This document shows, piece after piece, positions 1 through 6,390 of a stretch of DNA of 6,587 nt. Within the stretch, counting starts at the first letter, position 1; each line of letters begins with the position of its first letter. Both the position numbers and the translations under genes were made by a program. Below the pieces are notes generated by a model. It ran no database searches and was not told the origin of the DNA. It worked only from the letters and a program-made list of their open reading frames with translations. The stretch comes from Chloroflexota bacterium (GTDB lineage: Bacteria > Chloroflexota > Dehalococcoidia > SZUA-161 > SpSt-899). The stretch is from positions 1 through 6,587 of the forward strand of contig JABHWQ010000061.1 of NCBI GenBank assembly GCA_018657655.1, in the 5' to 3' direction.

Positions 1-2
1 AT

Positions 3-263
3 TCTACTCCGGCAACCTACAACAAACGAGGATACTGCTATCTGGCCAAGAAAAATGCAGACGAAGCCATCACTGATTTTAGCATGTGCACTCTATTGGA
101 TTATGAATTCGTTGATGCCTACTTTGGTCGAGCTAGAGCATATCAGCTTAAGGGAAGCAATGCTCTAGCCGTAGCAGACTTGCAGACAGTGATTTCTCTC
201 GCACTTAATGACCAGGGGCTGGTTCAAAGAGCCAAACTACTCATCAGCGAGTTAGAAACATAA
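3..263 (+). CDS. TPR-repeat protein, C-terminal fragment (start lies outside the window)
   Basis: An open frame enters from the left edge and ends at TAA 261-263, leaving 86 residues. Two tetratricopeptide units show the 34-residue period: Tyr6/Tyr40, Ala22/Ala56 and Asp25/Asp59 line up exactly, and the pattern NKRGYCYLAKKNADEAITDF is typical of a TPR helix pair. A short closing helix (about residues 72-85) caps the array. TPR arrays are protein-protein interaction scaffolds; nothing visible here gives the partner or cellular location, because the N-terminal part, where a signal peptide or enzymatic domain would be, is missing. The gene converges on galE with 61 bases between the stops, so it is a separate transcription unit from the sugar operon. 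The TPR call is fairly secure; a specific function is not possible. Confidence 0.8.
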   Translation, partial: STPATYNKRGYCYLAKKNADEAITDFSMCTLLDYEFVDAYFGRARAYQLKGSNALAVADLQTVISLALNDQGLVQRAKLLISELET

Positions 264-324
264 AACGCACACATCTCCTCACAGCTAACACAGACTCGAG
301 TCAATACCAGTATCCAACGATATT

Positions 325-1335
325 CTATTCGTATCCATTCGGATTAGAGGATTGCCATCGCCACGCATCAGCACACATTTCATCAACGAATCTTTCTGCT
401 TTCCAGCCCAACTCCGCTTCCGCTTTGGATACATCCGCATAACAAACTGCAATATCACCTGGTCGACGCCCTCCAATTGTGTATGGTATCCTTCTGCCCG
501 AAGCCTTTTGAAACCCCTCAACCATTTCCAGAACACTGTTCCCTCGCCCCGTACCAAGATTGTATGTCACAACACCCGAATTGGACATGATTTTTGGCAA
601 GGTTTTCACATGCCCAATAGCTAGATCGACAACATGAATATAATCTCGAACACCCGTGCCATCAGAAGTCGGGTAGTCGTCCCCGAAGACAGATAGTTCC
701 TGTAGTTTACCGACCGCAACCTGGGCAATATAGGGCAACAAGTTGTTGGGAATCCCATTAGGATCTTCACCGATTCTCCCGCTCGGATGAGCCCCTACCG
801 GATTGAAATACCGCAATATAGCAACATTCCATCTATTGTCCGAATGGTGAAGATCCTGTAGTATTTCCTCGATCATCATTTTGGTACGACCATAAGGATT
901 TGCCGGACAAAGCGAAAAACCCTCTTTGATCGGAAGCTCATGCGGGTCTCCATAGACTGTTGCAGAGGAACTAAAAATGATGTTTCTTACATTATGTAAA
1001 CCCATCACTTCACACAACACCAGTGTGCCAGTGACATTATTATGATAGTATCTCAATGGTATATTTACAGATTCCCCGACTGCTTTGAGACCGGCGAAAT
1101 GAATTACTGCATCTACAGGGTAAGTATCAAAAACGCCGTTCAAAGCTTCCTTATCAATCAGATCAACTTTGTGAAATTCCAAGCTTCCAACAGCAAGTTC
1201 CTTGACCCTTCTCAAAGACTCTTCTTTGCTGTTATCAAGGTTATCCACAGCTACAACATCGTATCCAGCCTTCAACAATTCCACGCATGTATGGCTGCCA
1301 ATATAGCCCGCTGCGCCAGTTACAAGTATTTTCAC
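325..1335 (-). CDS. galE: UDP-glucose 4-epimerase, predicted to accept UDP-GlcNAc/UDP-GalNAc too
   Basis: Interconverts UDP-glucose and UDP-galactose in the cytoplasm using tightly bound NAD. The 336 residues match the usual length (E. coli 338). The extended SDR fold is visible: Rossmann motif GAAGYIGS at 7-14, acidic Asp31 for the NAD ribose, HFAGLKAVGES at 79-89, catalytic Ser124 in SSSATVYG and the pair Tyr148/Lys152 (YGRTK). VRDYIHVVDLA at 229-239 and GRRPGD at 289-294 belong to the UDP-sugar-binding part. The residue aligning with E. coli Tyr299 is Cys298 (codon 442-444), as in human GALE (Cys307); cysteine there is known to open the pocket to N-acetylated sugars. The start is GTG, chosen because the Rossmann strand begins at once (MKILVTG) and a GGGGGAG ribosome site lies 10 bases upstream. 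It is the last gene of the operon, 38 bases after the nucleotidylyltransferase stop. Dual specificity is inference. Confidence 0.96.
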   Translation of the reverse strand: MKILVTGAAGYIGSHTCVELLKAGYDVVAVDNLDNSKEESLRRVKELAVGSLEFHKVDLIDKEALNGVFDTYPVDAVIHFAGLKAVGESVNIPLRYYHNNVTGTLVLCEVMGLHNVRNIIFSSSATVYGDPHELPIKEGFSLCPANPYGRTKMMIEEILQDLHHSDNRWNVAILRYFNPVGAHPSGRIGEDPNGIPNNLLPYIAQVAVGKLQELSVFGDDYPTSDGTGVRDYIHVVDLAIGHVKTLPKIMSNSGVVTYNLGTGRGNSVLEMVEGFQKASGRRIPYTIGGRRPGDIAVCYADVSKAEAELGWKAERFVDEMCADAWRWQSSNPNGYE

Positions 1336-1373
1336 GTACTAACTTCTCCCCCGAATTCGGCGCACCAAAGTCT

Positions 1374-2441
1374 CTATAGTTCCACCCTCGCATCATCCCC
1401 AATGAACAAGCTCAAACCTTCCAGCCCCCCTTCTTGTTGGATCACTTGCGTATCCCTGCCGGTGACACTGTCATAGAGTCGTTTTATTTGCTTGAGGCGG
1501 CAATTTTGAAGAATGACAGAATATTCTATCGAAGATTTCTCAATTACCGTGCCCGCTCCGATACTTGAAAACGGTCCGATAAAACAATCCCTAATCTCGC
1601 AATTTTCGTCGATTGATACCGGACCTCGCACAATGCTATTTTCTATAACTGTACCCTCCCCGATTTCGACCCTCCCCACAATCTGGCTCTTCGCGTCTAC
1701 CTGACCATTCACTTTTCGTTTCAAATAATTGTCAAGCACAACACGATTGGCTTCAAGAAGGTCGTCTTTTTTACCAGTATCCAGCCACCAGCCATCGAGG
1801 ACATGACTTCTTACCTCTTTGCCCATATTCATGAATTGCTGAATGGCATCGGTTATCTCAAGCTCTCCTCGCCAAGAAGGTTCGATCTGGGCAATAGCCC
1901 GATGAATTTCGGAAGTAAAAAGATATACACCTACAATAGCATAGTTACTTTTTGGTTCTTTCGGCTTCTCCACCAGCTTGGTGACTCTACCGGATTCATC
2001 AAGCTCAGCCACACCAAAAAGGCGGGGATCCGGTACTTCTTTAAGTAAGATCAGAGCGTCTGAACCGTAACTGTTGAACTCTTCTACAAAATTTTTAACT
2101 CCACCCTCAATCAAGTTATCGCCTAAAAACATTAAGAAAGGCGAATCACCCAGAAAGTCCTGAGAGACCATGACTGCGTGAGCCAACCCCCTGGCATCAG
2201 ATTGAATTATGTAGGTGATTTTCGCTCCCCATCTCGAGCCATCTCCTACGGCATTCTTCATTTCTTCTTCGTTCTCAGACGAAACTACAATGCCAATTTC
2301 CTCGATTCCAGCTTCTTGAACCTGGTCGATTACGTATACTAAGACTGGTTTATTAGCCACTGGCACAAGAGGTTTAGCCATAGTGTGAGTAAGAGGTTTC
2401 AAACGGGTCCCTTTACCAGCACACAATATTAATGCCTTCAT
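1374..2441 (-). CDS. Glucose-1-phosphate nucleotidylyltransferase, long RmlA-like form with left-handed beta-helix tail
   Basis: Predicted to join a sugar-1-phosphate to an NTP, releasing pyrophosphate; the best family match is the long form of glucose-1-phosphate thymidylyltransferase (dTDP-glucose synthesis). Visible in the 355 residues: nucleotide-binding loop LCAGKGTRLKPLT at 6-18, KPLVPVANKP at 23-32, metal-binding Asp108 in LGDN, EKPKEP at 158-163, and WLDTG at 219-223. From about 245 to 315 hexapeptide-like repeats form a short left-handed beta-helix (IGEGTVIENS, CFIGPFSSIG), ending in the family's characteristic GDDARVEL. The frame stays open upstream to a GTG at 2492 that overlaps the mutase stop, but those 17 extra residues are not family-like; ATG 2441 has GGGGGAAG 8 bases upstream and starts on the conserved MKALILCAGKG. 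NTP and sugar preference (dTTP or UTP; glucose or glucosamine) cannot be read from sequence, and an archaeal GlmU-like role is an alternative. Confidence 0.9.
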   Translation of the reverse strand: MKALILCAGKGTRLKPLTHTMAKPLVPVANKPVLVYVIDQVQEAGIEEIGIVVSSENEEEMKNAVGDGSRWGAKITYIIQSDARGLAHAVMVSQDFLGDSPFLMFLGDNLIEGGVKNFVEEFNSYGSDALILLKEVPDPRLFGVAELDESGRVTKLVEKPKEPKSNYAIVGVYLFTSEIHRAIAQIEPSWRGELEITDAIQQFMNMGKEVRSHVLDGWWLDTGKKDDLLEANRVVLDNYLKRKVNGQVDAKSQIVGRVEIGEGTVIENSIVRGPVSIDENCEIRDCFIGPFSSIGAGTVIEKSSIEYSVILQNCRLKQIKRLYDSVTGRDTQVIQQEGGLEGLSLFIGDDARVEL

Positions 2442-2488
2442 TGTTCTGTCTTCCCCCATATTAGTCGACTGCAAGGATACTCCAGCCG

Positions 2489-3907
2489 TCACACCTGCAA
2501 TATCTGTCTTCCCTCAGCTACTAGTGCCTCTGCCCTATCAAGGCTCTCAGCCTCCGAGTATATACGCAAAAGTGGCTCGGTGCCAGAAAATCGCATTAGA
2601 AGCCATGTTCCATCTGCTAACCTGAAGTGGTAGCCATCAACAGTGTTTACCTCAACTACGCCAACTCCCCCAATAAGCTCCGGCATATTATCGGTCAACC
2701 TTCGTATGATATTTTCTCGATCAGCAGCGGGAAACTCGATATCACTACGATGATAATGATGCGGCCCCACTTTGCTGTAAAGATATTCGATTAATTCTGA
2801 AGGTTTCTTGCCTGTCTTAGCCATCAAGTCAAGAATAAAGAGGGCAGATAATACTCCATCCCGTTCAGGTATGTGCCCACGATACCCAAAACCACTGCTT
2901 TCCTCACCACCAACAAGTGCTCCTTCGGCTGCCATGACTGGAGCTACATGTTTGAAGCCTACCTTTGTCTCGAAGACAGGAACATCATACAATTCACCAA
3001 GCTTGTTCAACATTCCAGTCGTAGTTACGGTCTTTACAATAGCACCACGCTGGCCTCGTATTTCCAGAAGATAGAATGCCAGCAATCCAAATATCTGTAA
3101 CGGGGTCAGAGGTTGCCCGTTTTCATCCACAATCCCAACTCGATCCGCATCCCCATCTGTTGCTACTCCTACATCCACGCCGTTTTCTCGCACGAAACCG
3201 GCCAGCTCAGTCAGATTAGAAGCGATCGGCTCAGGCTGTTTCATCCCCGGAAATGCGGGGTTTCGTTCCGCGTGTATTTCCAGAATCTCCGTTTTAGCTG
3301 ACCCAACAAGGTCTTTTATGTATCCAGCTCCGGCTCCAAACATCGGGTCCACGGCAATCTTGAAACCAGCTTGACGTATACTTTCAAGATCAACCATCTT
3401 CCCTAATTGCTCGGCATATGCCGGATATAGATCAACATACTCGATGATCCCCTCACTTAGCCCTTGTTCCAAAGGAACAATTTTAACTCGATTCTGATCA
3501 ATGATGTCCGGGAGACGTTTTTCGATTGATGTTTCTACCTCAGGTGGAGCGCTGGCGCCTTCTGAAGTCTTTATTTTGAAACCATTCCATTCCGGAGGGT
3601 TGTGACTAGCGGTGATCACAATGGCACCTGCTGCACGATAGCTTAAAGCCCCAAAACTCACAACCTGGGTAGGGACTACTGTAGAGCTTAAATACACTTT
3701 AATCCCATTACCCGCCATAACTTCGGCAGCTGCATTTGCGAATCGTTCCGAAGCAAACCGAGTATCATAACCGATCACTATCCCCTGCAAGGCCGTCCCC
3801 GCTTCCATAAGGTATTCTGCCATACCTTGAGCACAGTATCGGACATTCTGAAAAGTGAATTCATCTGCAATTATCGCTCGCCAGCCATCGGTTCCAAACT
3901 TGATCAT
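2489..3907 (-). CDS. Alpha-D-phosphohexomutase (phosphoglucomutase/phosphomannomutase/GlmM family)
   Basis: Moves phosphate between C6 and C1 of a hexose or hexosamine through a phosphoserine enzyme and a 1,6-bisphosphate intermediate. The 472 residues contain the full signature in order: FGTDGWRAII at 4-13, active-site Ser101 in TASHNPPEWNG, Mg-binding loop DGDADR at 251-256, sugar-binding loop GGEESSGFG at 333-341, and phosphate-binding RFSGTEPLLR at 439-448. The sugar loop is of the GEES type, closer to phosphoglucomutase-like members than to classical GlmM (GEQSGH) or PMM (GEMSGH), so substrate is left open; divergent glmS makes glucosamine phosphate plausible. The reading frame extends to TTG 4000, but the 31 extra residues include low-complexity IGIGIGIGG; ATG 3907 is preferred because the conserved FGTDGWR follows immediately and GGAGG lies about 10 bases upstream. 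It is the first gene of the operon; the next begins 47 bases after its stop. Confidence 0.93.
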   Translation of the reverse strand: MIKFGTDGWRAIIADEFTFQNVRYCAQGMAEYLMEAGTALQGIVIGYDTRFASERFANAAAEVMAGNGIKVYLSSTVVPTQVVSFGALSYRAAGAIVITASHNPPEWNGFKIKTSEGASAPPEVETSIEKRLPDIIDQNRVKIVPLEQGLSEGIIEYVDLYPAYAEQLGKMVDLESIRQAGFKIAVDPMFGAGAGYIKDLVGSAKTEILEIHAERNPAFPGMKQPEPIASNLTELAGFVRENGVDVGVATDGDADRVGIVDENGQPLTPLQIFGLLAFYLLEIRGQRGAIVKTVTTTGMLNKLGELYDVPVFETKVGFKHVAPVMAAEGALVGGEESSGFGYRGHIPERDGVLSALFILDLMAKTGKKPSELIEYLYSKVGPHHYHRSDIEFPAADRENIIRRLTDNMPELIGGVGVVEVNTVDGYHFRLADGTWLLMRFSGTEPLLRIYSEAESLDRAEALVAEGRQILQV

Positions 3908-3972
3908 CTGCCTCTTTCCTCCGATCCCAATGCCAATCCCAATAATATAGAAAGACGCATTGCTTCCCTGAA

Positions 3973-4000
3973 TTATTTCTGTTTTGGTTGTGCTTGTCAA
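3973..4000 (-). promoter_or_regulatory. Candidate sigma70-type promoter for the mutase operon
   Basis: On the minus strand a perfect TTGACA (3995-4000) is followed after 16 bases by AAATAA (3973-3978); TAATTC at 3970-3975 is an alternative -10 with 19-base spacing. Start of transcription would fall near 3966, giving a leader of about 60 bases before ATG 3907. The -35 is convincing, the -10 is weak. A second candidate lies at 4037-4064. Confidence 0.4.
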
Positions 4001-4014
4001 GTAACAGTAACTTG
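3998..4014. promoter_or_regulatory. 17-base near-palindrome, possible operator of the mutase operon
   Basis: CAAGTAACAGTAACTTG has seven of eight base pairs self-complementary around the central A at 4006 (only the A4003/A4009 pair fails). It overlaps the minus-strand TTGACA -35 hexamer by three bases and lies downstream of the alternative promoter, a position where a dimeric repressor could block both. It occurs once in the window, so the regulatory role is inference. Confidence 0.3.
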
Positions 4015-4036
4015 GTCACAAAACGATCGCGTCCCA

Positions 4037-4064
4037 TTTATACTTCTCTAAAGTAACCGGACAA
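4037..4064 (-). promoter_or_regulatory. Alternative upstream promoter for the mutase operon
   Basis: On the minus strand TTGTCC (4059-4064) and TATAAA (4037-4042) are separated by 16 bases. The -10 is better than that of the candidate at 3973-4000 but the -35 is poorer. Use of this promoter would give a leader of about 120 bases that includes the near-palindrome at 3998-4014. Confidence 0.35.
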
Positions 4065-4085
4065 CTTCTGTAATTGCGTTCAAAT

Positions 4086-4194
4086 CTAAGGAAGCTCTGA
4101 ATAAGTGGTGACTTCGGGGGTCTGGGGGTGTCCCCCAGGTATAAAAGTCCCCCAAGACTGGGGGATACAGGGGGTTGATCAGAGGTTCCCTAAG
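4086..4194. mobile_element. MITE-like element with imperfect terminal inverted repeats and G5/C5 runs
   Basis: The ends are imperfect inverted repeats: the left begins CTAAGGAAGCTCTGA and the reverse complement of the right begins CTTAGGGAACCTCTGA, matching with one single-base gap and few substitutions. Between them are four GGGGG runs (4116, 4124, 4160, 4170) and two CCCCC runs (4132, 4149), arranged so that two hairpins form: CTGGGGG/CCCCCAG with a TGT loop (4122-4138) and CCCCCA/TGGGGG with an AGAC loop (4149-4164), leaving one G-run free on each side. There is no coding capacity. A TCAA stands just outside each end (4080-4083 and 4195-4198), but the left copy is not directly adjacent, so it is weak as a target duplication. 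Size and structure fit a non-autonomous miniature transposon or REP-like repeat; only one copy lies in this window. Confidence 0.5.
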
Positions 4195-4207
4195 TCAATG
4201 TCATCAT

Positions 4208-4230
4208 TTTCGCGACACGATTTCGCGACA
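4208..4230. repeat. Perfect tandem 10-base repeat TTTCGCGACA
   Basis: TTTCGCGACA occurs at 4208-4217 and again at 4221-4230 with the three-base spacer CGA, a 13-base period. Each copy holds the palindrome TCGCGA. On the minus strand it reads as two TGTCGCGAAA units. It sits between the MITE-like element and the glmS promoter region. It could be a protein-binding pair or a relic of a transposon end; the sequence alone does not decide. Confidence 0.6.
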
Positions 4231-4253
4231 AAAATTAAACAGAATATTTCCCA

Positions 4254-4311
4254 AACTTCACCGATTGTTTACCTTCCATTTACCTGCATGTTTACCTTCG
4301 AATGATACTTT
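4254..4311 (+). promoter_or_regulatory. Triple TTTACC box and extended -10, putative regulated glmS promoter
   Basis: TTTACC occurs three times, at 4268, 4279 and 4291, so the starts are 11 and 12 bases apart, one helical turn each. An extended -10-like TG-A-TACTTT follows at 4303-4311, with no recognisable -35, so the boxes occupy the place of the -35 region. Same-face hexamer direct repeats replacing a -35 are the known layout of sites for PhoB/OmpR-type activators. The same arrangement recurs at 6232-6289. The transcription start would be near 4318, about 30 bases before ATG 4350. The repeats are directly visible; the promoter role is inference. Confidence 0.5.
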
Positions 4312-4349
4312 AGAACTTGTTCGAAGACAGATAGAGGAAATCAAGTTAT

Positions 4350-6134
4350 ATGTGTGGAATAGTTGGTTACATAGGTAATTCATCAGCCAAGCCAGTATTG
4401 CTGAATGCACTCAGCACACTCGAATATCGCGGATACGACTCGTGCGGTATCGCCGTAAAAAACGGCAGTATCGCCATTCATAAAGATACGGTTCGCGTAG
4501 AAGTGATGCAGCTAACTTCACCCGCACTTGATGGAACAGTGGGTATTGGGCACACCAGATGGGCAACTCATGGTGAGCCTTCTTCAATTAACTCCCACCC
4601 ACACACAGATTGCACCGGTAAGTTTGCAGTGGTACATAACGGAATAGTCAGCAATTTCCAGAAACTGAGGCAGCAATTGACAAAAGAAGGCCATGTCTTC
4701 TCTTCAGAGACCGACAGCGAAGTGATACCTCATATGATAGAGAAATACTATCAAGGAGACATAGAGGAAGCTGTGCGGGCTGCCCTCGACGAGATAGAAG
4801 GTTCCTACGCAATAGCTGTTTTGACAGCGGATGAAAACAAGTTAGTAGCTGCACGAAAAGACAGTCCTCTAATTATCGGTGTGGGTGATGGGGAAATGTT
4901 TTTAGCTTCTGATGTGCCAGCAATACTGGACTATACAGACAGAGTCATATACCTCGAAGACAACGATGTTGTATCTGTAACCAAAAATGCTGTACGAATC
5001 ACACAAGATGGAGTAGACATTGACCGTGAAGAGCATCGGGTTCTCTGGAATAAAGAAGACGTCCAGATAGCAGGGTATGATCATTATATGATCAAAGAAA
5101 TCCATGAACAGCCGAGGGTAATAAGAGATACTATTGGAGATTTCCTGCTATCCTCAGATGCTGCGAAGGATTCGGGGATTGAAATAGGCGATGACCTAAG
5201 CACTCTTTCGATAGTTGCCTGTGGAACTTCTTATCATGCGGGTCTTATTGGCAAATATGTTATCGAAGAGTTGCATGGTATTCCCGTAAGGATTGATATC
5301 GCCTCTGAGTTTAATCACGGACGTAGGACAATCCGTCCTAGTGTGGCTATTGCCATAAGCCAATCCGGTGAAACCGCGGACGTACTGTCTGCCCTAAAAC
5401 GATTGCGGGAAGAATCGGTAAAAACAGTTGCCATTACCAATGTTCCAGGTAGCACCATTAGCCGCGTAACAGATCAAGCCATTTACACTAAAGCTGGCCC
5501 GGAAGTCAGCGTTGCGGCTACAAAAAGTTACATTGCCCAATTGATAGCTTTATACCAACTCGCTCTCTCACTTCCTGGAATGAACCGCGGAATTAAAAGA
5601 AGCCTCATTTCGCAGCTAAAGCAGATGCCCGGCAAAGTTGAACAAATCCTCGATGGAACATGTGGAATTGTAAGTTGCGCCAAGTTTCTATCAAAACATG
5701 AGAATGTGTTCTTCATCGGCAGAGGTATAAATTACCCTATAGCCCTTGAGGGTGCTCTCAAATTAAAAGAGATATCGTATATACATGCGGAAGGTTACGC
5801 TGCCGGCGAGCTAAAGCACGGATCCATTGCCTTATTGCAAGAGAACACACCAGTTATAGCCATTGTGGCCAACGACAATACTTATGATGCTATGATATCC
5901 AATATCAAGCAGGCCAAAGCTAGAAACGCCCCGGTAATAGCGGTGGCCAGTGAAGACAATGAGGACATTCAAGCAATGGTCGATTATGTAATACGAGTGC
6001 CACGCACTGGCAATATGTTTTCACCAGTAATAAACGCAGTGGCGCTGCAACTACTTGCCTACCACACTGCCAAATTTCGTGAATGCCCGATAGACTTCCC
6101 ACGCAACTTGGCAAAAAGTGTGACAGTGGAGTAA
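4350..6134 (+). CDS. glmS: Glutamine--fructose-6-phosphate aminotransferase (isomerizing)
   Basis: Makes glucosamine-6-phosphate from fructose-6-phosphate and glutamine, the first committed step to UDP-GlcNAc and so to peptidoglycan and amino-sugar glycans; cytoplasmic. It has 594 residues, near the usual 600-610. The class II glutaminase half (1 to about 240) begins MCGIVGYIG, Cys2 being the nucleophile once Met is removed, followed by EYRGYDS at 25-31, GHTRWATHG at 68-76, HNGI at 96-99 and ETDSE at 120-124. Two SIS sugar-isomerase domains follow: CGTSYHA at 291-297, SQSGETADVL at 337-346, EVSVAATKSY at 385-394, and GRGINYPIALEGALKLKEIS at 457-476 with Lys471, Glu474 and His490 matching E. 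coli Lys485, Glu488 and His504. The tail PRNLAKSVTVE with Lys589 is canonical. AGAGGA lies 11 bases before ATG. It is divergent from the mutase operon. The only small oddity is KHGSIAL where KHGPIAL is usual. Confidence 0.98.
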   Translation: MCGIVGYIGNSSAKPVLLNALSTLEYRGYDSCGIAVKNGSIAIHKDTVRVEVMQLTSPALDGTVGIGHTRWATHGEPSSINSHPHTDCTGKFAVVHNGIVSNFQKLRQQLTKEGHVFSSETDSEVIPHMIEKYYQGDIEEAVRAALDEIEGSYAIAVLTADENKLVAARKDSPLIIGVGDGEMFLASDVPAILDYTDRVIYLEDNDVVSVTKNAVRITQDGVDIDREEHRVLWNKEDVQIAGYDHYMIKEIHEQPRVIRDTIGDFLLSSDAAKDSGIEIGDDLSTLSIVACGTSYHAGLIGKYVIEELHGIPVRIDIASEFNHGRRTIRPSVAIAISQSGETADVLSALKRLREESVKTVAITNVPGSTISRVTDQAIYTKAGPEVSVAATKSYIAQLIALYQLALSLPGMNRGIKRSLISQLKQMPGKVEQILDGTCGIVSCAKFLSKHENVFFIGRGINYPIALEGALKLKEISYIHAEGYAAGELKHGSIALLQENTPVIAIVANDNTYDAMISNIKQAKARNAPVIAVASEDNEDIQAMVDYVIRVPRTGNMFSPVINAVALQLLAYHTAKFRECPIDFPRNLAKSVTVE

Positions 6135-6175
6135 ACAATGAATATTGTTACGAAGATAGTTTATAAAATAGTTTT

Positions 6176-6198
6176 TCATCGTGCTCTTCACAGGATGA
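6176..6198 (+). terminator. Weak hairpin after glmS, possible terminator
   Basis: TCATC/GATGA and GTG/CAC pair around the loop CTCTT, with an unpaired AG in the right arm. Only TTTAT follows, and no GC-rich stem is present, so this is a poor rho-independent terminator. It is the best stem-loop downstream of glmS before the next promoter-like region. Confidence 0.2.
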
Positions 6199-6231
6199 TT
6201 TATAAACAAAATAGCCATGGTATCGTAACCG

Positions 6232-6289
6232 AACTTGACTGAATATTTACCTTTTGTTTACCGGGATGTTTACTTTTACTTGGTATGGT
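6232..6289 (+). promoter_or_regulatory. Second triple TTTACC/T box with extended -10, before the glycosyltransferase gene
   Basis: TTTACC at 6246, TTTACC at 6257 and TTTACT at 6269 repeat the 11- and 12-base spacing of the glmS upstream region. Aligned without gaps, 6232-6274 and 4254-4296 share 33 of 43 bases, including AACTT at the left end and ATG before the third box. TG-G-TATGGT at 6281-6289 sits at exactly the same distance from the third box as the TG-A-TACTTT before glmS. The likely start of transcription is near 6296, about 95 bases before ATG 6391. Confidence 0.5.
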
Positions 6290-6390
6290 GTAAAGTGATA
6301 GGGTCTAATCGAACAATCTTTGATATATAGTATCGAAAAGATGAGCAATCAATATTTAGCCAATAAAAACTCAGGGAGAATGATTTAAAA

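Noticed and set aside
293..302. GACTCGAGTC palindrome between the TPR gene and galE as a bidirectional terminator
   Set aside because: The 10-base palindrome leaves no loop and has no T-run on either side; it is probably chance.
1042..1476. 144-codon plus-strand open frame across the galE start
   Set aside because: It is antisense to the conserved galE N terminus and to the end of the nucleotidyltransferase, and its translation shows no domain pattern; it is a shadow of the real genes.
2442..2492. GTG 2492 start for the nucleotidyltransferase, overlapping the mutase stop (GTGA)
   Set aside because: Stop-start overlap is attractive for coupling, but the extra 17 residues are unlike the family and ATG 2441 has a clear GGGGGAAG site.
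3908..4000. Upstream TTG start (4000) for the phosphohexomutase
   Set aside because: The 31-residue extension contains a low-complexity Ile-Gly repeat and lacks family similarity, and the TTG overlaps the TTGACA promoter hexamer; ATG 3907 with GGAGG fits the family N terminus.
4195..4349. glmS ribozyme upstream of glmS
   Set aside because: The conserved ribozyme core and its cleavage-site context were not found in the leader, and the predicted leader of about 30 bases is far too short.
6132..6240. Tn7-type insertion just downstream of glmS (attTn7)
   Set aside because: The glmS tail is the canonical attachment-site coding sequence, but no TGT...ACA transposon end appears in the first hundred bases after the stop; the site looks empty.
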